Positions 36,501-45,652 of a stretch of 64,000 nucleotides of DNA are shown in pieces. This stretch comes from Sporocytophaga myxococcoides DSM 11118. Its GTDB lineage: Bacteria > Bacteroidota > Bacteroidia > Cytophagales > Cytophagaceae. The stretch spans positions 124,001-188,000 of the forward strand of contig NZ_AUFX01000009.1 in the NCBI RefSeq assembly GCF_000426725.1. The letters are read 5' to 3'. The notes beneath the pieces are model-generated. The model was given only the letters and a program-made list of their open reading frames with translations. It was not told the origin of the DNA and did no database searches. How positions within the stretch are numbered: position 1 is the stretch's first letter; every line of letters starts with the position of its first letter. A program made the position numbers and the translations under genes.

Positions 36501-38292
36501 TGTAAGGGCATATGCTACATTAAGCACAGGAAGTACCTATTATGGAAATCAACATACTCTTACAACATATCAGGCAGGAACTGTTTCAGTAACTACCCTT
36601 GCAGCTTCCAATCTTACTGACATTAGCGCTGAAATAGGCGGAAAAGTTATAGGCCAGGAAAACATTCAGGCGCGGGGCATCTGCTATGGAACCATACAGG
36701 ATCCTTCTTTAAGCAATAAAGTCATAACTGCCTATACCTGGACAAGTGATTATTTATTTAGTCTAAAAGCCACAGGGTTAACTGAAAACACTCTCTATTA
36801 TGCCAGGGCTTATGCCACTCTGACTAATGGAACAACAGTATATGGCAATCAGGTTTCCTTTACTACACCAGTAGGTCCTTCCTATACGATCACAACTTCT
36901 CCTGTTACCGACATTCAGCCAAATTGGGTGATGGGAGGAGGAACCTATAGCGGGCCAGGAACTATAACGGACAAAGGTGTAGCATTCGGAACCAGCCCTA
37001 ATCCTGTCGCTTATTCAATTGGATCAGGAACCAGCCAGATGCCATCTGAAACAACTGCTTTTCAAGGGCATCTTGGTCCGTTACAACCGAATACAGTATA
37101 TTATGCTAGGGCATATATAGCTGCTTCAAGTGGAAAGATCTTTTATGGAAATCAAATCACTTTCACTTCCGGAAATATAGAAGTAAAGACTGCGGGTTCT
37201 TCTGTATCAGGAATGTCTGCCAGCTTACATGGGTATATTGCTGTTTATAATGGAGGAGCTATAACAGACAAGGGGATCTGCTGGAGCAGCACAAATACCA
37301 CCCCAACTACTGCAGACTCGAAATCATCTCAGGGAACTGCTGCCGGGCCATATAGTACCACGATTACAGGGCTTTCTCCAAGCACTGTATATTCCTTTAG
37401 AGCCTATGTTATTACAAGCAGTGGCACAACTATATATGGAGAAGTGTTGGGCTTTATCACAAGAGATCATGCAACCATTGTGGTAGAAACCAGAGGTTCT
37501 TTTGAGAAAACTACCACCAGCTTATTAATAGGTGGAGAGGTTGTAAATGAAGGTAGTGAAGTAGTCACTACCAGGGGTGTTTGTTATGATGCGACAAACC
37601 CAACCCCAACAACATCAGATAGCAAAGTAATCAGTGGTTCCGGCAATGGCGCCTTTGGAGCTTTATTAAGCGGATTGCAGCCGTCTACAAGATACTACTA
37701 CAGAGCATATGCTGTTACCAATGCCGGTAAGACAGTTTACGGAAGAGTTATTATGGGCTTTACCCTAACATATGATATCATACCTCCTCCTGCACCAGAT
37801 CCAGAAGAACCAACGCCTCCTAATAATGGAGGTGGAAGTGACGGTGGTGGTGGTTTTACTCCGGGAATCGGGGATCGATATCTGATGTTTGGAAGAGTAT
37901 TTGGCCCCGCTAAGCAGGATTGCCGTGAAGGAAGTAACTATTTCCAAGATTATAAGGCCTATGGAATATTGTATGTGGAAGGGAAACATACAAAGGCTTC
38001 CTATGATCAGGCAAGGGCAAGCCTGGATGCACAGATGAGAGCGAAATATTATGGTGACAAATATACTTACACTGTAGAATCATCCGCTGACTACAATGTT
38101 AGTTATAGATATGCAGTAATTATCGAGTATAAAAAGAAAATTTCAGGTTGGGATTGTTATAGTGTCTTCGTAACGATAGGATATGGGAACTCATATGATG
38201 AAGCTCTGACTCATGCATTGTCAAGAAAAAACAAGGATACTAACAATGGAAACAAGGCTCCTTATAAAGTGCTTAAACAGCTTCACTGGTAG
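33520..38292 (+). CDS. Large secreted protein with 13 fibronectin-like repeats
   Basis: A protein of about 1590 residues. ATG 33520 gives a signal peptide (MIKKYKSSFNITSIILTLFLLSFTGNLRAQ); a TTG at 33499 would overlap the previous gene. Residues ~110-1430 contain 13 repeats of about 90-110 residues. Each has the pattern A-x-x-x-G(G), then K/A-R-G-[IV]-C-[WY], then N-P-[ST] and L-x-P-N-T-x-Y-Y-x-R-A-Y-A, ending in S-F-T-T. Eleven repeats carry the single Cys; repeats 2 and 11 lack it. A Pro/Gly-rich linker (DPEEPTPPNNGGGSDGGGG) leads to a C-terminal domain of about 130 residues with no recognised family and no T9SS sorting tail. It is likely a surface or adhesive protein. Confidence 0.88.
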   Translation: MIKKYKSSFNITSIILTLFLLSFTGNLRAQNTIIYKGDSIKLSLDTYRGQVVWQKAAEFSGMPVTWSDIPGATFNNYWVKPTEHTFYRAKVTEGTCNPVVYSPEKVVLISSQPGVSITVTAPANITHSTADIAALVQRVGGDAKVTARGVCWSTSINPTIENSKTINGTGTGSFNATLTGLQENTTYYVRGYITADNLYSYYGAEPPLIAYFTFKTPYRVKVTGNIVTETSFTTATLKSDLSFNGTSVPIVSKGIVYRTVSDYRIDKRYPDLTDIRTVDGSGNGSFTTNLTNLKSGGYYIYRSYATTADGVTYYSDGWTFKTLHPLTAVLSGLGRLESNRADIGMTVYGTGPYSEKGICYGLSPSPAIAGAHSQTGIIQSLNPNTKYYARAYVIDSSGTVIYGNEIPFTTLPLNSQPLTVTAYGATVEAGNVYTNSIIEGSGTVTNKGICYDVPEDQPTIVITTDNNKTIEGPGSGAFSSALKGLTKEGTYYYRAYATLNNGTTVYSGYKYFFFYDFIDAEVQINKIVSIQHNAGVLSSKAELIEGTGRGTISARGICYSTEPNPSVGDSKVITANNSGDLQTTITGLKPNTTYYAKAYVIVNAYGEGYSTYYSDELSFTTFPSPVASVTTETPSSIANTSVILGGKIIVSDIVTERGICWSLSPSPSILGNKVVEGAGAGSFNLTLTGLTPGMKYYAKAYATTNSGSTMYGDEVSFTTEINPITILTTTVSGITSNGAMSGGSVILEGGMTVNERGICYGTTGGPTISNSKTNNGQGAGTYTSTLTGLTANTTYYVRAYATDHTNKTHYGDEVSFTTPVAAAFQVTTTPMTNIQLLTPTYSGTSGGSVSGTGTISAKGVCWNTAENPTIANSKTTNGTGLSAFSSIVTGLNPGSTYYYRAYATSSTGTTVYGEQYSVYYATTITTEMPYNIQGTTASSGGNIPTPASGTITARGVCWSIAENPTIVNSKTSDGTGPGTFSSSLTSLTVNTTYYVRAYATLSTGSTYYGNQHTLTTYQAGTVSVTTLAASNLTDISAEIGGKVIGQENIQARGICYGTIQDPSLSNKVITAYTWTSDYLFSLKATGLTENTLYYARAYATLTNGTTVYGNQVSFTTPVGPSYTITTSPVTDIQPNWVMGGGTYSGPGTITDKGVAFGTSPNPVAYSIGSGTSQMPSETTAFQGHLGPLQPNTVYYARAYIAASSGKIFYGNQITFTSGNIEVKTAGSSVSGMSASLHGYIAVYNGGAITDKGICWSSTNTTPTTADSKSSQGTAAGPYSTTITGLSPSTVYSFRAYVITSSGTTIYGEVLGFITRDHATIVVETRGSFEKTTTSLLIGGEVVNEGSEVVTTRGVCYDATNPTPTTSDSKVISGSGNGAFGALLSGLQPSTRYYYRAYAVTNAGKTVYGRVIMGFTLTYDIIPPPAPDPEEPTPPNNGGGSDGGGGFTPGIGDRYLMFGRVFGPAKQDCREGSNYFQDYKAYGILYVEGKHTKASYDQARASLDAQMRAKYYGDKYTYTVESSADYNVSYRYAVIIEYKKKISGWDCYSVFVTIGYGNSYDEALTHALSRKNKDTNNGNKAPYKVLKQLHW

Positions 38293-38373
38293 TATTGAGG
38301 AGATAAAATTTTACGCTCTCTCCCCTATCTTTATTTATCTCTAAAAAACATTCATTGAATGATCATAAAAATC

Positions 38374-38409
38374 AAAAGCGTTTCACATTAACAGTGAAAC
38401 GCTTTTTTT
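38374..38409. terminator. Bidirectional terminator between the repeat protein and sulfatase genes
   Basis: A 13-bp stem (AAAAGCGTTTCAC / GTGAAACGCTTTT) with a 7-nt loop, followed by a T-run rightward and a T-rich stretch leftward. It ends the rightward repeat-protein gene and the leftward sulfatase gene. Its stem core AAAAGCGTTTC is the same as in the terminator at 40411. Confidence 0.85.
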
Positions 38410-38421
38410 ATCTTTATAAAA

Positions 38422-40296
38422 CTATTTCTTTTCAATATTGGCATCATTCACAACAGCATTCTGTTGCATTCTTATTCTTGCTGCATAATCCCAATCAATC
38501 AAAGGATAAACATTGTATTTCTTTGCTTCACTTTCATAGAGCTCTTTCAACTCCTTTAGCTTTTCTGGATATTTTGCGGCCAGATTATTTCGTTCATTAA
38601 AATCTTCATTCAGATTATACAACTCCCACACATCTTTCGAAGGATCTGAAACAATCGATTTTCTTTCTCCTTCGAAAAAAGCAAAATCGATATAATCAGG
38701 ATGATGTGCTGCGGCAGCTTTCCAGCCATCTTTATATATTGCTCTTGAACCCGCTATAGTATAGTATTGCTGAGTATGTTTTGTAGGAGCATTTGGATTT
38801 GCAAAAGAAGAATTTAGCTCTTGCCCTTCCAATGGTGCCTGTGCATAATTCTTTACTTTCTCAGGTAAGTTCAGTCCTACCAGTTTAAGTGTAGTAGGAT
38901 ATATATCTGTTATGTGCGCATACTGATTTCTGATTCCTCTTTCTTTGATTCCCTTTGGATAAAAGACAATTAAAGGATTGTGCGTACCACCTTCCGAAAA
39001 AGCATCCTGCTTCCAGTATTTAAAAGGTGTGTTGGTCGCCTGTGCCCACCCTAATGGATAGTTGGCTGAAGTGATGACGTCTTTTGTTCCTATTTTATCA
39101 TACTCGCTTAGAACAAGCTTTCTATATTCATCACGTGTCACTTTATCTTTGCCAAAAGCAACAGTTTTTGTTGTTACACCATATTCAGTTCCTTCTTTAC
39201 TGGCGCCGTTGTCACCAATTGAAACAAATACTGCGGTATTTTCAAGTTGTCCTGTTTCTTTTAAATAATTCAGCACGCGTCCGATTTCATAATCAGTATA
39301 CTCCAGGAATCCTGCATATACTTCAAAGAAACGAGCGAATAGCTTACGCTCCTCTTCCGGAAGGTCTTTCCATGCTTTAACCAGGGAGTTACGTTCAGAT
39401 AGTGTAGCATTCGCAGGTACTGTACCAAGTTTCTTCTGATTAGCTAATACCTTTTCACGATATATATCCCAACCTGCATCGAATTTGCCTTTATATTTAT
39501 CACTCCATTGCTTGTCTACCTGATGAGGAGCGTGAGTAGCCCCAGGTGCCCAATAAATAAAAAACGGTTTATCAGGTGCTTTGCTTTTTAACCTTGTAAT
39601 GTAGCTGATAGCTTTGTCTGCAAGCAGTTTATTCAAGTGCGTGCCATCTGGTTTAATGTGTTCATTGTCTTCAACCAAATCAGGTTTATACTGGTCAGTA
39701 GCTCCGCCAAGAAAACCGTAGTTATGATCAAATCCCTTTCCAGAAGGCCAACGCGTGAAGGGTCCAGCATCTGTTGTTTCTTCATCTGGTGTTAAGTGCC
39801 ACTTGCCTAATTGAAAAGTAGCATAACCGTTTTCATTCAACACTTCCGCAATAGTGGCCTTTTCGCTAGGTATCTTACCATCATATCCAGGATAATCAGC
39901 CCTTACTGAATTACTAGGAAATAATCCCATGTGAGCAGAATGGGAGTTTCTACCTGTTAATAGAGCGGCACGTGTGGGCGAACAAATACCGGTTGTATGG
40001 AAATTGGTATATCTAAGGCCATTATTAGCAAGACTATCAAGGTTTGGAGTATTGACTAATCCTCCGAAAACACTAGCAGCTCCATATCCGACATCGTCTA
40101 TTAAGATCCAAATGACATTGGGTGCACCAGCAGGTGCTTTCTTCCCCCCGTATATAGTCTTATAAGCAGGTTGTGACTCCTGCCATGAAATGGAAACTTT
40201 ACCTTCACCTATTTTTTCTTCCTGTGCAAATGAAGGCGACAAAGCTGCCGCTGACAGGAATAAGGCAGTTGATAATAGTTGTATCTTTTGCATCAT
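38422..40296 (-). CDS. Exported arylsulfatase (copy A)
   Basis: A 624-residue sulfatase. Signal peptide: residues 1-25 (LFLSAAALSPSFAQ end). The FGly motif is C105-S-P-T-R then AALLTGRNSHS; the metal Asp pair is WILIDDVGYG. It should be periplasmic or surface-exposed and cleave sulfate esters, perhaps from sulfated glycans or aryl sulfates. It is a close paralogue of the 617-residue copy at 42781-44634: the same length class, motif and C-terminal end (KYNVYPLIDWDYA). It lacks the C-terminal beta domain of the 769-residue copy. It is the last of three leftward sulfatases, downstream of a terminator hairpin. Confidence 0.93.
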   Translation of the reverse strand: MMQKIQLLSTALFLSAAALSPSFAQEEKIGEGKVSISWQESQPAYKTIYGGKKAPAGAPNVIWILIDDVGYGAASVFGGLVNTPNLDSLANNGLRYTNFHTTGICSPTRAALLTGRNSHSAHMGLFPSNSVRADYPGYDGKIPSEKATIAEVLNENGYATFQLGKWHLTPDEETTDAGPFTRWPSGKGFDHNYGFLGGATDQYKPDLVEDNEHIKPDGTHLNKLLADKAISYITRLKSKAPDKPFFIYWAPGATHAPHQVDKQWSDKYKGKFDAGWDIYREKVLANQKKLGTVPANATLSERNSLVKAWKDLPEEERKLFARFFEVYAGFLEYTDYEIGRVLNYLKETGQLENTAVFVSIGDNGASKEGTEYGVTTKTVAFGKDKVTRDEYRKLVLSEYDKIGTKDVITSANYPLGWAQATNTPFKYWKQDAFSEGGTHNPLIVFYPKGIKERGIRNQYAHITDIYPTTLKLVGLNLPEKVKNYAQAPLEGQELNSSFANPNAPTKHTQQYYTIAGSRAIYKDGWKAAAAHHPDYIDFAFFEGERKSIVSDPSKDVWELYNLNEDFNERNNLAAKYPEKLKELKELYESEAKKYNVYPLIDWDYAARIRMQQNAVVNDANIEKK

Positions 40297-40410
40297 TTAA
40301 TATATTTAGTAAACTATTGAGTGATTGATTTTTAATCAACAGTAGAATTACATTGATTTCTTTCGGATGGTTGAAAGCTACTGCTTGATTTGATAAATGT
40401 CATAGAAAAA

Positions 40411-40440
40411 TAAAAGCGTTTCATATCAGAAACGCTTTTA
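40411..40440 (-). terminator. Terminator after sulfatase copy B
   Basis: A 12-bp stem (TAAAAGCGTTTC / GAAACGCTTTTA) with a 6-nt loop, just after the stop of the leftward sulfatase at 40454. Read leftward it is followed by T-rich sequence. The stem core is identical to that at 38374-38409. Confidence 0.8.
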
Positions 40441-40453
40441 TTCAATAGATAAA

Positions 40454-42763
40454 TTATTTTGCTGGCTCTTCTGCTAGCTTAGGAGTTTCAATTAATTCAA
40501 GCACAACTTCGTTTAACTTTCCGCTAAATGCGAATGGAGCTTTATAAGCAGGAGTAACCGTTGTTCCCAGATCTCTTCCTACTTCCAGTCCATCATAGCC
40601 GCTACTTGCATTACTTATCTTTCCAAGATTTTTTGAACCTACTTCTTGACCATTGATAAATAAAGAGACTGCTTTATTCTTTCCATCATTGCTATAAGAA
40701 ACCTCTGCCTTTAAAGATACTTTTCCTGCAGGAATTTCTTTCTCAGATTTGACTTCGATCAACTTTCCATCAGCATTGTAAGCAAAGGCCAGTTTTTTAT
40801 CTTTAACATAAAAACTTATTCCTGACAATACATTTCCAAAAGAGAACAATACTCCTTGAGTAGCAGGAGTTACTTCAGCACTGGCAGTTATAGAATATGA
40901 GTCATTATAGAACTTTGGCGCTGCACTTCTGGACAAGAAGTTATCTTTGTAAAGAACTACTTTTTTAGAATTGCCAAAAGCAGTTTGGTTCTTCACAGCC
41001 CAATCATCTTTTAACGGATACACATTGTACTTCCATGCTTCTGCTTCAAAAGCTTCTGCAAGTTCTTTCACCTTTTCAGGGTATTTAGCTGCAAGATCAT
41101 TCTGCTCATTGAAATCTTCGCGTACATTATACAAATACCATCTCTCTTCAGATGCAGGAATTCTTTTTGTGCGGTCATGTGGGAATGAAGCCTTCCAACC
41201 ATCTTTATAAAGACTATGAGAGCCTGTCATTTCCTGATATTGAATGTTATGTCTTTCTGCGACACTTTTATTTGCAGGGTCGATGGTATAGCCAAGACTT
41301 GTACCTTCGATTGGTTCCTGAGGATAACCATTAATGACTGTCGGTACTTTTACTCCGGCAAGTTCAATTGTAGTAGGGAGAATATCGTTTACATAAGAAT
41401 ATTGATTACGAATACCACCTTTATCTTTAATCTTTTTAGGATAAAAGAGAATTAAAGGATCATGAGTACCGCCTTCAAAGTTTCCATAACTCTTATAAAA
41501 ACGGAATGGTGTGTTCGTTGCTGCCGCCCATCCATCAGGCCATAGAGCCGAAGAACTTTCAGTACCCAGTTTGTCCAGGTTTTTCACTTCCTGAGCCAAT
41601 ACCTGTTCTCGAGTATCATCAGGGCTTGTAGTGATAAACTTTCCAAATTCTTTTGCACCACCTTCTGCCCCATTGTCACCAATAAGTAAAGCTATAAGTG
41701 TGTTATCAAGCTGACCAAGTTTCTCGACATAGTCAATGATTCGACCGATCTCGTGATCTGTCTGGGAAAGGAAGCCTGCATATACTTCCATATGACGCAG
41801 GTAAACTTTTTTCTCATCTTCGGATAATTTATCCCATGACTTTACACCTGGGTTTGCCGGAGGCAATGTAGTACCTGCTGGAACAACACCTTTTGCTATT
41901 TGATTCTTTAATACAGTTTCTCTGTATTTATCCCAACCAGCATCAAACTTTCCTTTATATTTGTCAATCCATTCTTTGGAAACCTGATGAGGAGCATGAA
42001 CCGCACCCGGAGCAAAGTAAAGGAAGAATGGCTTATCAGGAGCTGCTGCTTTCTGGCCAGCAATAAAATTAATGGCTTCATTGGCAAACAATTCGTTTAC
42101 ATGTCTTCCCTTTGAATCTTCCGGTTCCCTTTGTGTATCACGGTAAAGGATTGGATGCCACTGATCTCCGGCTCCTGTTTCAGGAGGAAAACCATAGAAG
42201 TGATCAAAGCCTCGACCTGTAGGCCAGCGATTGAACGGACCTGCCTGAGTAGCATCAGATGGATGGGTTAAATGGTATTTACCAACAGCAAATGTATTGT
42301 ATCCGTTTTCACGAAGTATTTCTGCTGCAGTTGCTTTTTCGAAAGGTAAGTATCCGTCATAGCCTGGAGTATCATATGAGGTACTTGCGAAAAACCCAAA
42401 GTGTGCTGAATGGGTATTTCTTCCTGTTAGCAATGCAGCTCTTGTCGGAGCGCAGTAAGCCGCAGTGTGGAAGTTTGTATAGCGCAATCCCTGATTGGCC
42501 AGACGATCGAAATTAGGAGTTTCGATTAAACCACCAAATGCAGTAGAAGCTCCATATCCAATATCATCAATAAGTATCCATATAATATTAGGAGCGCCCT
42601 CAGGAGCTTTTGATTGGGTTTGTGGCCTGGACTCCTTAGTTTCCGAAAGTGTTTTTCCTATCTTCCCTTGAAACGGTTGTGTTGGACTGTGCTGTGCATT
42701 GGCATAAAATCCAAGTGTCAACAAACCTGCTGATGCAAGTATTTTAAATTTATTTGGTTTCAT
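40454..42763 (-). CDS. Exported arylsulfatase with C-terminal beta domain (copy B)
   Basis: A 769-residue sulfatase. Signal peptide: MKPNKFKILASAGLLTLGFYANAQ. The FGly motif is C104-A-P-T-R then AALLTGRNTHS, with Asp pair WILIDDIGYG. The Ala after Cys is the alternative form also accepted by formylglycine-generating enzymes. The last ~150 residues form a beta-rich domain (GISFYVKDKKLAFAYNADG ... SLFINGQEVGSKNLG) comparable to that of the signal-less sulfatase at 22010-24352. Its ATG is 17 bp after the stop of the copy at 42781, so those two are co-transcribed. Confidence 0.93.
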   Translation of the reverse strand: MKPNKFKILASAGLLTLGFYANAQHSPTQPFQGKIGKTLSETKESRPQTQSKAPEGAPNIIWILIDDIGYGASTAFGGLIETPNFDRLANQGLRYTNFHTAAYCAPTRAALLTGRNTHSAHFGFFASTSYDTPGYDGYLPFEKATAAEILRENGYNTFAVGKYHLTHPSDATQAGPFNRWPTGRGFDHFYGFPPETGAGDQWHPILYRDTQREPEDSKGRHVNELFANEAINFIAGQKAAAPDKPFFLYFAPGAVHAPHQVSKEWIDKYKGKFDAGWDKYRETVLKNQIAKGVVPAGTTLPPANPGVKSWDKLSEDEKKVYLRHMEVYAGFLSQTDHEIGRIIDYVEKLGQLDNTLIALLIGDNGAEGGAKEFGKFITTSPDDTREQVLAQEVKNLDKLGTESSSALWPDGWAAATNTPFRFYKSYGNFEGGTHDPLILFYPKKIKDKGGIRNQYSYVNDILPTTIELAGVKVPTVINGYPQEPIEGTSLGYTIDPANKSVAERHNIQYQEMTGSHSLYKDGWKASFPHDRTKRIPASEERWYLYNVREDFNEQNDLAAKYPEKVKELAEAFEAEAWKYNVYPLKDDWAVKNQTAFGNSKKVVLYKDNFLSRSAAPKFYNDSYSITASAEVTPATQGVLFSFGNVLSGISFYVKDKKLAFAYNADGKLIEVKSEKEIPAGKVSLKAEVSYSNDGKNKAVSLFINGQEVGSKNLGKISNASSGYDGLEVGRDLGTTVTPAYKAPFAFSGKLNEVVLELIETPKLAEEPAK

Positions 42764-42780
42764 TATATAGTTTGGTTGTT

Positions 42781-44634
42781 TTATTTTTTCTGTTCTGCTG
42801 TAGTTTTGATGTTTTGCTTGATATAATACTCAATATCAATCAGAGGATAGATATTATATTTCGCAGCTTCCTGATCATACAGGGCCTTCAGCTCTTTTAA
42901 CTTTTCAGGAAATTTCTTTGCTAAATCATTACGCTCGTTGAAGTCCTCGTTCAGATTATATAATTCCCAAACATCATTTTCTACATTGTTTACATAAACA
43001 GGTTTGGTTTCTCCCAGATATGAAGCAAGATCCAATGGATTAGGATGATGTGCCGCAGAGGCTTTCCAGCCATCTTTTACTATTGCTCTGTTTCCGAATA
43101 TTGTATAGTACTGTTGCGTATGTGTGCTCGGAGCATTCTTGTCTTTAATAGCATAAGCCAAGCTGTTCCCATGTAAAGGCTTCTGAGCAACATTCTTAAT
43201 TTTCTCCGGCTGTTGAACCCCTGATAGCTCAAGAATAGTTGGATAGATATCAATCACATGCCCGTATTGATTACGGATTCCACCTTTTTCACTAATAGCT
43301 TTAGGATAAGAGAAGATCAAAGGATTGTGTGTACCCCCTTCAGCATTCGCATCTTGTTTCCATAATTTAAATGGTGTATTAGTCGCTTGAGCCCATCCTA
43401 AAGGATAGTTAGCAGAAGAGATCACTTCTTTACCACCAATTTTATCGTATTCGCTTTGGATAAACTTTTTGTAATCTTCACGGGTCAAAGCATTGGTCAC
43501 GCCTGAAGTTACATTAGGGTTTTGAGTGGTTACTCCATATTCCGTTCCTTCTTTACTTGCCCCATTATCTCCCACGATGACAAAGAAAGCAGTGTTATCA
43601 AACTGTCCGGTAGTTTTCAAATGTGAAATTAAGCGACCGATTTCATAGTCTGTGTATTCAAGGAAACCTGCATAAACTTCCATGAATCTGGCATTCACCT
43701 TTTTTTCTTCAGGTGAAAGATCTTTCCATGCATGTAGGAAATTGTTTCTATCAGGTAATTTAGCATTGGCTGGAATTACGCCTAACTTCTTCTGATTGGC
43801 GAAAACAGTTTCTCTATAAGCATCCCAACCTGTATCAAATTTCCCTTTGTATTTATCACTCCATTCCTTAGCTACCTGATGTGGTGCATGAGCCGCTCCT
43901 GTTGCGTAATACAGGAAGAATGGTTTATTAGGAGCTAAAGCTTTTTGTTTCGTGATGTAATTGATGGATTTATCAGTAAGCAATTTATTTAAATGACTTC
44001 CATCGGTCTTCACATGCTGGTTATCTTCTACAAGATCTAATTTATATTGGTCAGTTGCTCCACCAAGAAAACTCAAATTATGATCAAAGCCCTTACCAGA
44101 TGGCCATCTCAGAAAAGGTCCAAGATCAGAATATTCAGAGCCTGGTGTTAAGTGCCATTTGCCAACCTGATAAGTACTATATCCATTTGCCTGCAAAACT
44201 TCTGCTACAGTTCCATTCTCAGGTTGAATATATCCGTTATAGCCTGGGAAATCAGCATAAATAAATGGAGGTGGAAATAATCCCATACCTACAGAATGAT
44301 GATTACGGCCTGTTAGTAAGGCAGCACGTGTGGGCGAACAGATTCCTGTAGTATGAAAATTTGTATATCGAAGACCATTGTTAGCCAATGTATCCAGGTT
44401 GGGAGTGTTGATCAGCCCTCCGAAAGTACTGATAGCTCCATAACCCACATCATCTAAAAGGATCAGAACAACATTAGGGGCCCCCTCTGGTGCAGCCTTG
44501 TTAAACTCAAGTTTATACGGTAAAGACTCGGAAGCATTCTTGGCAACCTTGCCCTTCCACTCCTGTGTCTGTTGCCCTTGGGAAGTAAGCGTCCCAAGCA
44601 TAAGCATGGAAGAAAGTAGTATTTGTTTTTTCAT
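42781..44634 (-). CDS. Exported arylsulfatase (copy C)
   Basis: A 617-residue sulfatase and the first gene of the leftward sulfatase run. Signal peptide: MKKQILLSSMLMLGTLTSQGQ. The FGly motif is C99-S-P-T-R then AALLTGRNHHS, with Asp pair LILLDDVGYG. It is the closest relative of the 624-residue copy at 38422. No SusC/SusD pair, FGly-generating enzyme or glycoside hydrolase lies beside the cluster, so a glycan target is not shown; alkyl or aryl sulfates are equally possible. Confidence 0.93.
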   Translation of the reverse strand: MKKQILLSSMLMLGTLTSQGQQTQEWKGKVAKNASESLPYKLEFNKAAPEGAPNVVLILLDDVGYGAISTFGGLINTPNLDTLANNGLRYTNFHTTGICSPTRAALLTGRNHHSVGMGLFPPPFIYADFPGYNGYIQPENGTVAEVLQANGYSTYQVGKWHLTPGSEYSDLGPFLRWPSGKGFDHNLSFLGGATDQYKLDLVEDNQHVKTDGSHLNKLLTDKSINYITKQKALAPNKPFFLYYATGAAHAPHQVAKEWSDKYKGKFDTGWDAYRETVFANQKKLGVIPANAKLPDRNNFLHAWKDLSPEEKKVNARFMEVYAGFLEYTDYEIGRLISHLKTTGQFDNTAFFVIVGDNGASKEGTEYGVTTQNPNVTSGVTNALTREDYKKFIQSEYDKIGGKEVISSANYPLGWAQATNTPFKLWKQDANAEGGTHNPLIFSYPKAISEKGGIRNQYGHVIDIYPTILELSGVQQPEKIKNVAQKPLHGNSLAYAIKDKNAPSTHTQQYYTIFGNRAIVKDGWKASAAHHPNPLDLASYLGETKPVYVNNVENDVWELYNLNEDFNERNDLAKKFPEKLKELKALYDQEAAKYNIYPLIDIEYYIKQNIKTTAEQKK

Positions 44635-45062
44635 AGTGATTAAAATGAAGGTTAATTTATACTATCCCTATTGACTACATAGAGATATAATCCTTATAAA
44701 AGCCCTTCAAAAGTTTAAAGGGCTAATTACATTCTAATTATAATATATTTAACAAGTGTATCATTAATGCGGCAAGCTTAATATAATATGCTTGTTTACT
44801 ATAAATACACTATAATTCATTGTCCATAAAAGGAAATGAAATTACAGTCTTAGCATTCATTGATATGCTAAGTATTCTTATTGGTCTTTTAAAACCTTAT
44901 ATAAATGAATAGAATATGAAAGGCAGTTGGTGGCTGAACGGCCTGGTGGTGAGCAAACATACCAAAAAGCAGGATATAAAAAAATAGATAAACGAATAAC
45001 ACCCTGATGAACACTAAACTGTTCTGAATTCATACCTAAGATTCCGGAAAGTATACCACTAA
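44635..45062. other. Upstream region of the sulfatase operon
   Basis: This 428-bp AT-rich gap upstream of the sulfatase cluster contains a weak hairpin at 44701-44724 (AGCCCTT / AAGGGCT), possibly a leader attenuator or terminator. A 23-codon open frame at 44917-44988 (MKGSWWLNGLV...) has an unusual Trp/Gly-rich start, but support is too weak to call a gene. No repeat or RNA was recognised. Confidence 0.4.
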
Positions 45063-45419
45063 TTAATTAGAATGGCTACATTTCTTTAAATACTTGTGAA
45101 ATGTATTAATCAACTTCCAGATTAAAACTCCGACTCCAATTGTTGGAAGAATTAATCCCCAAATGCTCATCTTGATAAAGAATAATTCGTTATCAAGATC
45201 CAAGGACTTCTTCCGTCCTTCCTTGTCAATATAGTAGTCCTCTGCTGTCAGCCTAGTCCAGATACCAGTCACGATAAAGATTAATCCCACATAAACTTCT
45301 GTTGGTGCATTTGCCATTCCAAATATTTCAATAAATATTCGATTCAAAATGGCAATAGATACTAGGGTTAATATAAAATACAGGAATATCAATATTCCTT
45401 TTCCTTTCCCAATAATCAC
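45063..45419 (-). CDS. Hypothetical small membrane protein
   Basis: A 118-residue protein with three or four TM segments: ILIFLYFILTLVSIAILNRIFIEIF, YVGLIFIVTGIWTRL and IWGLILPTIGVGVLIWKLI. A charged loop (EDYYIDKEGRKKSLDLDNE) lies between. No family was recognised. It is leftward, between the sulfatase operon and the M48 peptidase gene. Confidence 0.65.
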   Translation of the reverse strand: MIIGKGKGILIFLYFILTLVSIAILNRIFIEIFGMANAPTEVYVGLIFIVTGIWTRLTAEDYYIDKEGRKKSLDLDNELFFIKMSIWGLILPTIGVGVLIWKLINTFHKYLKKCSHSN

Positions 45420-45557
45420 ATTTTATATTTTTATTTCCTTAAAAAGACTGAAGTCAATGTTTATTAAATTCAGATAACACTTCACCGCTTATCTTTGATC
45501 AATTAAGCTTTCAAGCCAGTTTCAATACCACATTTGACCAAATAATATAAAGAAAAA

Positions 45558-45580
45558 GTGCAGTGTTTAAAGAGCTGCAC
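45558..45580 (-). terminator. Terminator after the M48 peptidase gene
   Basis: A 6-bp GC-containing stem (GTGCAG / CTGCAC) followed on the minus strand by TTTTTC. It lies about 70 bp past the stop of the leftward M48 gene. Confidence 0.6.
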
Positions 45581-45652
45581 CTTATCTTATCATCATTAAT
45601 ATTAGAAATATCTCCTTATCTTTCTTGAAGGCATTCGTTATAAACTATCCTT

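Noticed and set aside
42781-44634. Sulfated-polysaccharide utilisation locus
   Set aside because: No SusC/SusD pair, glycoside hydrolase, polysaccharide lyase or sensor is beside the sulfatases.
44917-44988. 23-codon Trp/Gly-rich micro-frame
   Set aside because: Too short and unsupported; no operon partner or motif to tie it to a known peptide type.
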